A stretch of DNA of 25,721 bases from F1-120-MAGs118 sp013360535 (lineage in GTDB: Bacteria; Planctomycetota; UBA1135; GCA-002686595), in the NCBI GenBank assembly GCA_026647215.1, contig JAPKHC010000048.1:1-25721 (forward strand). The letters are read 5' to 3'. A program made the translations under genes and the position numbers. The notes under the pieces were generated by a model, which saw nothing but the letters and a program-made list of their open reading frames with translations, was not told the origin of the DNA and made no database searches. Each line of letters begins with the position of its first letter. Position 1 is the first letter of the stretch. Positions 1-7,461 of this stretch are shown here, in pieces.

Positions 1-42
1 CTTGTGAACATCGAGACCGACGAACTGGGATATCTTCTGCAT
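1..42 (-). CDS. IS110-family transposase, N-terminal 14 codons (partial)
   Basis: The visible N-terminus reads MQKISQFVGLDVHK. The string FVGLDVHK is the hallmark start of IS110-family DEDD transposases, and its Asp is the first catalytic acidic residue of the RuvC-like domain. The gene continues beyond position 1 on the minus strand. The start is the ATG at 42-40, with an AGGAAG ribosome binding site 10 nt upstream (112-side sequence excluded; motif at 53-58). That site lies inside a strong stem. The start codon is in the same frame as the interrupted truD, so translation initiated at truD could run into the transposase. Only the N-terminus is seen; the family call rests on this motif. Confidence 0.75.
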   Translation of the reverse strand, partial: MQKISQFVGLDVHK

Positions 43-128
43 GGTGGACCGACTTCCTTGCGGCTCTGTGCCGCTTCTGTTGACCACGGACGCAGCGTAA
101 TCCGCGTGTTCAGGAAGCTCGGTCCACC
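43..128 (-). promoter_or_regulatory. Multi-hairpin leader of the IS110 transposase, sequestering its RBS
   Basis: On the transposase strand, GGTGGACCGAGCTTCCT (128-112) pairs with AGGAAGTCGGTCCACC (58-43), giving 16 base pairs with one bulged G. The enclosed segment holds a perfect 5-bp hairpin (60-64 with 70-74, GCGGC/GCCGC) and a weaker CACGCGGA/TCCGTG stem at about 85-108. Together they form a three-way-junction-like fold. The 3' arm contains the AGGAAG ribosome binding site and ends one base before the transposase ATG. The pairing is seen directly in the sequence. A role in limiting transposase translation, or as part of a guide RNA, is inferred. Confidence 0.55.
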
Positions 129-135
129 CATCCTG

Positions 136-465
136 TTTGATGTCGAGCGCGAGCAAGCGCTCGGGCTCGACACCGGCGAGGCTCATCCACTGGCGCGTCA
201 CTCCCTGCGCGTCCTTGAGCCCCGCGAGCCCAAAATCGCGCGGATTCGCGCCGAGAGCCCGCGCCATGCGGCTCGTCGCCTCGTGCGACGGGATTCCGCG
301 CTTCTCGACCTCGAACAGCACGTGCTCCCCCTCGCCCGAAGGCTCGTAGGCGGGCAGTTCCGTGACGCGGAAGTCCTCTGGCTGCGCCTTGTACTGGCCG
401 GAAAAACGCGGGAGACCGGCGCACAGCGCGGGCCAGTGGAGATCGCTCGAGGGAAGCTGGGACAT
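136..465 (-). pseudogene. truD: truD, tRNA pseudouridine(13) synthase, truncated by IS110
   Basis: Translation from the ATG at 465 gives a clear TruD N-terminus. It has the PEDFRVTELPAYEPSGEGEH block (residues about 29-48), EKRGIPSHEATSRMARALG, and the catalytic motif AGLKDAQGVTRQW, whose Asp85 corresponds to the nucleophilic Asp80 of E. coli TruD. The enzyme isomerises U13 in certain tRNAs. Homology stops after about residue 109 (LALDI), whereas the family is usually about 340-400 residues. Most of the catalytic and TRUD insertion domains are therefore missing, replaced by IS110 sequence. The frame stays open to the window edge, so a chimera with the transposase could be made. It is divergent from the DUF218 gene at 527 with only 61 bp between. 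The product should be inactive unless the missing 3' part is functional elsewhere. Confidence 0.85.
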
Positions 466-472
466 CGCGCGC

Positions 473-478
473 AGTGTA
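473..478 (-). promoter_or_regulatory. -10-like element (TACACT) 7 nt before the truD start
   Basis: On the minus strand TACACT is followed by GCGCGCG and then ATG. There is no Shine-Dalgarno sequence. The position fits a -10 hexamer with transcription starting at or next to the ATG (leaderless mRNA). No convincing -35 is visible. It is part of a recurrent pattern in this window; see the leaderless-promoter finding. Confidence 0.35.
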
Positions 479-526
479 CAGGCGCGCTTGCCGGCGAGCC
501 CGTGGCTCGCGAGGATGCGCTGGCCC

Positions 527-1255
527 ATGGACGCCCTGCTGATGCCGCCGCTCGCGTGCCTGATCGCCGCCGCGCTCGGTGCGTTGCTGTGGCGCCGCCG
601 ACCGAGGCTCGCACGCGCCTTCGTCGCGCTCGGCGCGGGCTCGCTGTTCCTGTTCTCGCTGCCGTTCGTCTCGGGTCACCTGCTCGCGAGCCTGCAACCC
701 GCGGCGCCGCTCGACCTCACGCGCATCGACCCGCCCGCGCAGGCGATCCTCGTGCTCGCTGGCGACGCGCAGTTCGATGCTCCCGAGTACGGTGCGACGA
801 CGAGCGGGCCGCTCACGCTCGAGCGCCTGCGCTACGCCGCGCACCTCGCGCGCGCGACGAAGCTGCCCATCTGCGTCTCCGGCGGCCCGCCGAAGAAGGA
901 CGAGCTCTCGCACGCCGAGATGATGCGGCGCGCGCTCGAGGAGGACTTCGGCGTCTCGGTGAAGTGGCTCGAGCCCTGGTCGGGCAACACGCGCGACAAC
1001 CTGCGGCTCTCGAAGGTCGTGCTCGAGAAGGAGAACGTGCGGCGCGTGCTGCTCGTCACGCACGCCTGGCACATGCCCCGCGCGCTCGCCGAAGCGAAGC
1101 GCCACGACCTCGACGCCCTCGCCGCCCCCACCGGCTTCCGCTCGACGCCGAGGTTCTTCGAAGCCTCGAGCTGGATCGTGAGCGCCAAGGCCCTGCGCGA
1201 GAGCGCCTGGGCCCTGCACGAATGGCTCGGCCGGATCTGGTACGCGCTCAACTGA
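527..1255 (+). CDS. YdcF/DUF218 family membrane-anchored protein
   Basis: A 242-residue protein. The N-terminus has two hydrophobic helices (about residues 5-20 and 27-50) separated by a basic RRRPRLAR turn. It is followed by a DUF218 domain: AILVLAGD near the start of the fold, a central CVSGGPP strand-loop, WSGNTRDNLRLS (the typical E-x-x-S/A-x-N-T-x-E/D-N element) and RRVLLVTHAWHMPRA. This is the SanA/ElyC/YdcF family. Its members are implicated in envelope or peptidoglycan-lipid maintenance, and the exact reaction is not established. The start at 527 is preferred because GAGG lies about 12 nt upstream; an in-frame ATG at 515 has that GAGG immediately adjacent. The gene ends 4 bp before the convergent lipoprotein gene. 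The family call is firm and the function unknown. Confidence 0.85.
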   Translation: MDALLMPPLACLIAAALGALLWRRRPRLARAFVALGAGSLFLFSLPFVSGHLLASLQPAAPLDLTRIDPPAQAILVLAGDAQFDAPEYGATTSGPLTLERLRYAAHLARATKLPICVSGGPPKKDELSHAEMMRRALEEDFGVSVKWLEPWSGNTRDNLRLSKVVLEKENVRRVLLVTHAWHMPRALAEAKRHDLDALAAPTGFRSTPRFFEASSWIVSAKALRESAWALHEWLGRIWYALN

Positions 1256-1259
1256 GCGA

Positions 1260-1982
1260 TCACTGCCGAATCGAATCGGCGAGCTTGCGGATCCGCGCGA
1301 TGGCCTCCGGAGTCAGCTCGCGCTCGTTGAACAGGTCCGCGACGACCTCTTTCGCCGTCGCGTCGCCCGTTTCCGCGACGCGCAAGAACGCATACGCAAT
1401 GTCGCGGTTGAGGCGCGGGAACGCCGGCCGAGTGCTGAAGTTCGTGAACCACCACCTCCAGCAGCTCCTGCCACGCTCTGGACGCTTCAGTTCCACGACG
1501 CCAGCGATCATGAGCTTCGCCGCAACGTCGAGCGGTCCTCGCTCCACGAAGATTCGCGCCAGGCCGAACGCGAACGCGCGGCAGCGGGGTTCGAGCGAGA
1601 GTCGAGCCACCGTTTCTCGCTCCTCCGGCGTGAGCGACTCGCCGAATTCGAGAAGGGTGGCGAGAGCGAACAGCTCGTGTTCGGACGGCACCTCGTGGAT
1701 TCGTACGCCACACCGCCGGAGCACCGCTCGCTGAGCTGAGCTCAAGCTCCAGCGTGACTCTCCCGAACCTTGAGAGCGCTCTTCCTCGTCGTCGTCATCG
1801 CCGAACTCGCCATCGAGCTCCGTCGACGCGGCTTGGGAGGCACGCAAACACTCCAGAACCGCGTCGAAGCGCTCCTCGATCGTGCTGGAGCTACTCGCCA
1901 TCGACTTCTCGAGGTCGAGCGAAGAGCAAGCGCACAGACCTGCGGGCAGCGCGAGAGCCAGAAGCATGAAAAGTACTCGCAT
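1260..1982 (-). CDS. Putative lipoprotein, unrecognised
   Basis: A 240-residue protein starting MRVLFMLLALALPAGLCACSS. It has a short basic N-region, a hydrophobic core and a lipobox-like LCAC, with Cys19 as the likely lipidated residue and Cys17 close by. The mature part begins with a Ser-rich linker, then has an acidic run (DDDDEEE, about residues 62-68) and a mostly helical body. The body includes LTPEERETVARLSLEPRC and a C-terminal stretch resembling helical (HEAT/TPR-like) repeats. I do not recognise the family. The start is chosen at the signal peptide, with GGAG about 13 nt upstream. The frame is open far upstream (to about 2345), but that stretch looks non-coding. Codon use is less GC3-biased than in hutU, suggesting a lineage-specific gene. 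It is on the same strand as the next lipoprotein but 233 bp away. Confidence 0.7.
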   Translation of the reverse strand: MRVLFMLLALALPAGLCACSSLDLEKSMASSSSTIEERFDAVLECLRASQAASTELDGEFGDDDDEEERSQGSGESRWSLSSAQRAVLRRCGVRIHEVPSEHELFALATLLEFGESLTPEERETVARLSLEPRCRAFAFGLARIFVERGPLDVAAKLMIAGVVELKRPERGRSCWRWWFTNFSTRPAFPRLNRDIAYAFLRVAETGDATAKEVVADLFNERELTPEAIARIRKLADSIRQ

Positions 1983-2215
1983 GTGTGTCGCGCTCCAGCC
2001 TCGAGACCAGGTGTTGCAGGCGCTCGGTGGGCCGACGCTTCCCGATCCACCTTGCCGGACAACCGCCAACGAGCTCAGACGGTTACAAGTCGGGAGTGGA
2101 ATTGCGTTCCGCGGTTCGAGCGCCGAGCCGCCCCGTCGCTCGCAGGCACGGGCTCCGCTTGCGCACGTCAGGTGATTCGTCCCCGGTGATCCCGTCGTCC
2201 CGAACACGTGAGGAG

Positions 2216-2767
2216 TCATCGCGATTCCCAATGAAACGAAGGCGAGCCACCGAAGCTGTCGCCGGAAGGCTCGAGCAGGCGCCGCATCGGAGCGTCGAAC
2301 GCTTCGAACGCAGCGGCTCGAGGTGAACCCGGCGCGGAATCCCATCCGACGAGTGCGATGCGCTCACCCGGTTCGCTGCTCAGAACAAGCACGACCGCGT
2401 CAGGTCCAGCCTCGAGTGCCGGAACGACGCGCTCGCTGACCGGCACCGTGCCCGCCGCTCGCCAGATCTCGGCGCGGATCTCCTCGACCATCGCCGGATC
2501 GAATCGAACGACGTGCAACTCCGCAGCGAGCATCTGAGGCCGCGTCAACGCGAATCCGTCTGCCCAAACTGCCGCGAAGAACGCGTCCGGCTCCGGTGGA
2601 GGTGAGTGCTCGTGCGCGCCGCGCATGTACCAGACAACGACCGCCTCCGCCCCATCCGAGTTTCTGACCAGGCGCGGCCCAGCCGGACCGTGCGCAGCGC
2701 GGATCGATTCGCAGCCGCACGTCGAGATCGCGATTGCCAGCGCCATCCCCAATGTCCATCGCTTCAT
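2216..2767 (-). CDS. Putative small lipoprotein, unrecognised
   Basis: A 183-residue protein beginning MKRWTLGMALAIAISTCGCES. It has a typical lipoprotein signal peptide with TCGC as lipobox-like site and cysteines at residues 17 and 19. It has a good Shine-Dalgarno sequence, AGGAGAG, ending about 4 nt before the ATG. The mature part contains strand-like segments (EAVVVWYMRG, AELHVVRFDPAMVEEIRAEI, AVVLVLSS) suggesting a small alpha/beta domain. No family is recognised. It lies 32 bp downstream of the hutU stop on the same strand, so it may be co-transcribed, although its own ribosome binding site and lower GC3 suggest an independent history. The stretch 1983-2215 downstream holds no gene that I can support. 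Confidence 0.75.
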   Translation of the reverse strand: MKRWTLGMALAIAISTCGCESIRAAHGPAGPRLVRNSDGAEAVVVWYMRGAHEHSPPPEPDAFFAAVWADGFALTRPQMLAAELHVVRFDPAMVEEIRAEIWRAAGTVPVSERVVPALEAGPDAVVLVLSSEPGERIALVGWDSAPGSPRAAAFEAFDAPMRRLLEPSGDSFGGSPSFHWESR

Positions 2768-2799
2768 GCTTCTCTCCTGGGCCAGTTGAGAAGTGTCCT

Positions 2800-4491
<1,692 letters not shown>

Positions 4492-4500
4492 GGCGCGCGC

Positions 4501-4506
4501 AGGATA
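4501..4506 (-). promoter_or_regulatory. Extended -10-like element (TGG-TATCCT) 9 nt before hutU
   Basis: The minus strand reads TGGTATCCT, then GCGCGCGCC, then ATG. TATCCT fits TANNNT, and the TG one base upstream fits an extended -10. No Shine-Dalgarno sequence precedes hutU. A leaderless or very short leader transcript is inferred. Confidence 0.4.
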
Positions 4507-4563
4507 CCAGCCCCCCACGAACCGCCGGCTGCGCACGGCACATGGATTGCAACAACTCCCTGC

Positions 4564-4595
4564 GCGGATCCCGCTCGCCCCCCCGCGGGGTCCGC
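4564..4595. promoter_or_regulatory. Inverted repeat in the hutU / LTA-synthase-like divergent region
   Basis: GCGGATCCCGC (4564-4574) and GCGGGGTCCGC (4585-4595) are complementary over 11 positions with one G-U wobble, around a C-rich 10-nt loop. A perfect CCCCGCGGGG palindrome overlaps it (4581-4590). It sits in the 198-bp gap between divergent hutU and the gene at 4690. It could be an operator or a 5'-UTR hairpin of the plus-strand gene; which one is unknown. Nothing else is evident in 4492-4689. Confidence 0.35.
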
Positions 4596-4689
4596 ACCCC
4601 CTTCGGGCGAGGCCACGGCGTGGTCCGAGGGCGTGTCGAGCGCTGGACCCGTCGTGCAAGAAGTGCAAGCCCCGTTGCAGAAAGCCTCC

Positions 4690-6678
4690 ATGAACCGACT
4701 GCTCCGGCCCGAGTGCCCGGTGCGCTCCATCCTCGTCGCGGCGCTCGTCCTCGTTCTCGCCATCGGCGCCGTGCTGCGCCTCGCGCTGTCGCTGGAGAGC
4801 GGCGTGTCGCTCGCGAGCCTCGCGCTCTCGCTGCCCCTCGGCGCCGCCGCCGATCTGGCGGTCGGCATCCTGCTGCTGACGCCGCTCGCTCTCGTCCTCG
4901 TGCTGCTGCCGGCGAGCTGGCTCGACCGGCCCCGCCTGCGCACCGTGCTGCTCGGCCTGATCTCCACCGCGATCATCTTCGAAGCCTTCGTCGAGTACTT
5001 CTTCTTCGAGGAATTCAACGCGCGCTTCAACAACATCGCCGTCGACTACGTGCTGTTCCCCGGCGAGGTCGTCGGCAACGTGTTCGAAAGCTACAACGTG
5101 CCGCTGTGGACCGGTCTGGCGCTCGCCGGCGGCGCGCTGGGCGCACGTCTCGTCGCCCCGTTGCACCGCGACGCGCGTGCGGTGGAGCGCCGCTGGCGCG
5201 ACCGCTTCGCCGCGCTCTTCCCGCTCGGAATCGCCAGCGCCGCCTCGCTGGGGCTCTTGTTCGTCCTGCCGCGCGAGGCCCGCGCCAACCGCGTCGAATC
5301 GGAAATCCTCGCCTCGGGCCCTGTGCAGCTCGTGCGGGCCTTCTGGACAGCGGAGCTCGACTATCCGCTCTACTACCGCACGCTGCCCGCCGAAAGCGCC
5401 CGCTCGCGCGCCGCGAAGTTGCTCGGCTTCCAGCCGCGCCCGCTCGCCGAGCTCGCCGGCCCGGCCGAAGCGCTCACGCTCACGCGCCGCATCGAAACCG
5501 TCGCCGGCGTCCGCCGGCCGCAGCAGGTCGTCGTGGTGCTCGAAGAGAGCCTCGGCTCCGAGTTCGTGCCTTCGCTCGGCGGCGAGAAGACCTGGGCGAC
5601 CGAGCTCGACCGCCGCATGTCCGACGGTCTCTCGCTCCGCAACCTGATCGCCAACGGCAACCGCACCGTGCGCGGCATCGAAGGCGTGATCGCGTCCTTC
5701 GTGCCGCTGCCGGGCGACGCGATCGTCAAGCGCCCGCACTCGGAAGGGATCGCGACGCTGGCGAGCGTGTTCGCCGCGCACGGCTACCGCACGGCCTGGT
5801 TCTACGGCGGCTACGGCGTGTTCGACCACATGAAACCCTTCGCGCTCGGCGCCGGCTACGACGAGTTCATCGAGCAGTCCGACATGCCCGAGGACGCCTT
5901 CGCGACGATCTGGGGCGTCGCCGACGAGGTCATCTTCGACAAGCTGCTCGAGCGCCAGCTCGAATGCCGCACGAAGGGCGAGCCGCTGTTCGCCACGCTG
6001 CTCTCGGTCTCCAACCACAAGCCCTACGCGGTGCCCGCCGGTCGCGTGCCGTGGCCCGCAGGCAAGAAGCCCGGGCGCGAGCTCGCGGTGCGTTACGCGG
6101 ACTGGTGCGTCGGCCACTACCTCGACCGCCTCGCCGAGACGGGCCTCGCCGCGGACACGCTCGTGCTCGTCGTCGGCGACCACGGCGCGCGGGTGTACGG
6201 CGAGGAGGAGATTCCGACCGAGAGTTACCGCATTCCGGCCGTGTTCTTCGGCGTCGACGAACGCTTCAAGGGCGCGCGCATCGAGCGCCTGTGCTCGCAG
6301 GTCGACCTCGCGCCGACGCTCATCGCGCTCGCGGGGCTCTCGATCGAGGCGCCGTTCTTCGGCGAGAACCTGATCGGGCTGCCGGACGACGGCGGGCGCG
6401 CCTTCGTGCACCACAACCGCGACGTCGGCATCCTGACCGACCGCGGGCTCGCGGTGCTGCAGCTGCAGAAGCAATTTGCGCTCTACACACGCCCCGGCCG
6501 CGACAGCCAGCTGTTCACGCGCGTCGAGCACGCCGACGCGCCGCGCTGGCTGCTCGAGCAGGTCGACGACGCCGCTGCGGTGTTCGGCACGGCCTACGAG
6601 CTCTACGAAGCGCGGCGACTGGGCTTGCCGACGATCTTCGCTTCGATTCCGGACGCTTCGCCCGTCACGCCGCGTTGA
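4690..6678 (+). CDS. LTA synthase / sulfatase-superfamily membrane phosphotransferase-like protein
   Basis: A 662-residue protein. The N-terminal third has about five hydrophobic helices (residues about 12-34, 38-60, 60-76, 85-105, 138-156, with a further one near 176-194). A large C-terminal sulfatase-superfamily domain (about 275-600) follows. Visible metal/active-site elements are VVVLEES (Glu285/286), LIANGNRTVRG with Thr326 in the position of the LtaS Thr nucleophile, LSVSNHKPY, and VVGDHGARVYGEEE (Asp497-His498). This architecture matches LtaS/OpgB-like enzymes, which transfer phosphoglycerol or related head groups from phospholipids to envelope polymers. The substrate here is unknown; planctomycetes are not known for lipoteichoic acid. 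The ATG at 4690 precedes the first membrane helix, with only a weak upstream AAAGC. Its 3' end overlaps the convergent PAP2 gene by 14 bp. Confidence 0.88.
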   Translation: MNRLLRPECPVRSILVAALVLVLAIGAVLRLALSLESGVSLASLALSLPLGAAADLAVGILLLTPLALVLVLLPASWLDRPRLRTVLLGLISTAIIFEAFVEYFFFEEFNARFNNIAVDYVLFPGEVVGNVFESYNVPLWTGLALAGGALGARLVAPLHRDARAVERRWRDRFAALFPLGIASAASLGLLFVLPREARANRVESEILASGPVQLVRAFWTAELDYPLYYRTLPAESARSRAAKLLGFQPRPLAELAGPAEALTLTRRIETVAGVRRPQQVVVVLEESLGSEFVPSLGGEKTWATELDRRMSDGLSLRNLIANGNRTVRGIEGVIASFVPLPGDAIVKRPHSEGIATLASVFAAHGYRTAWFYGGYGVFDHMKPFALGAGYDEFIEQSDMPEDAFATIWGVADEVIFDKLLERQLECRTKGEPLFATLLSVSNHKPYAVPAGRVPWPAGKKPGRELAVRYADWCVGHYLDRLAETGLAADTLVLVVGDHGARVYGEEEIPTESYRIPAVFFGVDERFKGARIERLCSQVDLAPTLIALAGLSIEAPFFGENLIGLPDDGGRAFVHHNRDVGILTDRGLAVLQLQKQFALYTRPGRDSQLFTRVEHADAPRWLLEQVDDAAAVFGTAYELYEARRLGLPTIFASIPDASPVTPR

Positions 6679-7402
6679 AGGGCGCCGTTCGTCGCTCTTC
6701 CGATTTCCGCAGCACCACCTCGTAGAGCAGCCACGCGACGAGCCAGCACACCAGCGCCGTCGTGAGCACGTGGCTCAGGAAATGCGCGCCCTGCACCATG
6801 CGGCCGAAGCCGAGCGTTCCGCCGTAGGCAAGCCCGAGCCACAGGCCGCGGCGCGCCAGCTTGCGGTTGCGGTGCCGCAGCGCGAAGTACAGCGCCATCA
6901 GCGAGAAACCGCTCGAGGCCTGCCCGCACGGGAAACAACGCCCACGCTTGACGCCTTCGGGCACCGGCTCGAGCAACGTCGTGTGCGGCGCGTGGCCGCC
7001 GTACATCGCGAGGTCCCACGGGCAGTGCTTGGGCGAGAGGTCTTTCCAGCCACTCGTCGCCGCCGGACCGAGCGCGAGCGTGAGGAACACGTAGGCGAGC
7101 GGCCGCCGCCAGCTCGCGATTCGCTCGCGGAAGAAGGAGGCCACGAAGGCGCCGAGCACCAGGACTCCGAACGCGATCACGACGATCTTCCCGGCGTCGT
7201 GGATCAGGTCCTCGAACAGGAACGTGTGGCGCCACGGGAACTCACGCGACTGCGGATCGTAGAAGCGGTCCTCGATCGCGGTGTCGAGCGGCGTGAGTTC
7301 GAACACGGCGAGCAGCAGCGCCGCCAGCGCGAGCGGCAGCCCGACGTGCAGCGCCAGGAATCGAGCCCGGGACGGGCGGGCGAGCGCATCGTTCGCTTCC
7401 AT
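6665..7402 (-). CDS. PAP2-family membrane phosphatase with altered motif 2
   Basis: A 245-residue protein with about six hydrophobic helices (about 15-36, 72-92, 102-118, 165-178, 184-200, 210-230). PAP2 enzymes dephosphorylate lipid phosphates or diphosphates at the membrane. Motif 1 is K120-DLSPKHCP (family KxxxxxxRP, with the Arg replaced by Cys). Motif 2 is CFPCGQASSGF, where the usual PSGH is PCGQ, so the conserved catalytic His is Gln161. Motif 3 is GR201MVQGAH207FLSH211. The His nucleophile position (His207) and Arg201 are kept, but the loss of the motif 2 His may impair classical phosphatase chemistry. It lies 59 bp downstream of the rhomboid gene and is convergent, by 14 bp, with the LTA-synthase-like gene, another lipid head-group enzyme. 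Confidence 0.85.
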   Translation of the reverse strand: MEANDALARPSRARFLALHVGLPLALAALLLAVFELTPLDTAIEDRFYDPQSREFPWRHTFLFEDLIHDAGKIVVIAFGVLVLGAFVASFFRERIASWRRPLAYVFLTLALGPAATSGWKDLSPKHCPWDLAMYGGHAPHTTLLEPVPEGVKRGRCFPCGQASSGFSLMALYFALRHRNRKLARRGLWLGLAYGGTLGFGRMVQGAHFLSHVLTTALVCWLVAWLLYEVVLRKSEERRTAPFNAA

Positions 7403-7406
7403 CGGT

Positions 7407-7435
7407 GGGCGCGCAATCTAGCAGCGAGCGCGCCC
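7407..7435 (-). promoter_or_regulatory. GC-rich hairpin with -10-like TAGATT just upstream of the PAP2 gene
   Basis: GGGCGCGC (7407-7414) and GCGCGCCC (7428-7435) form a perfect 8-bp stem with a 13-nt loop, ending 4 nt before the PAP2 ATG. The loop holds TAGATT on the minus strand (7420-7415) preceded by TGC, which is an extended -10 pattern 12 nt from the start codon. As RNA, the stem could hinder ribosomes on read-through mRNA from hutH-rhomboid. As DNA, it may be a promoter within an operator. Function is inferred. Confidence 0.4.
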
Positions 7436-7461
7436 GGACTCGCGCTCCCCCTCGCACGTGC

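Larger units (their letters stand above)
1..135 (-). mobile_element. 5' end of an IS110-family insertion sequence inserted in truD
   Basis: The stretch from the window edge to about 135 does not match TruD, although the truD frame stays open through it. It carries a long inverted repeat (43-58 / 112-128) and then the start of an IS110-type transposase reading out of the window. The junction with truD is placed at about 130-141, where TruD-like sequence stops after the residues LALDI. The exact end cannot be fixed because the right end of the element and an empty site are not visible. IS110 elements lack classical terminal repeats and use a seekRNA/bridge RNA. Fewer than 100 nt lie between the junction and the transposase start, which is short for a 5' bridge RNA. 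The element may therefore belong to the IS1111-type group with its RNA at the 3' side, which is an inference. Confidence 0.7.

Noticed and set aside
1983..2345. Open upstream extension of the lipoprotein frame ending at 1260
   Set aside because: It has no signal peptide at its start, overlaps the end of the next lipoprotein gene and has no recognisable domain. The lipoprotein signal at 1982 gives a better start.
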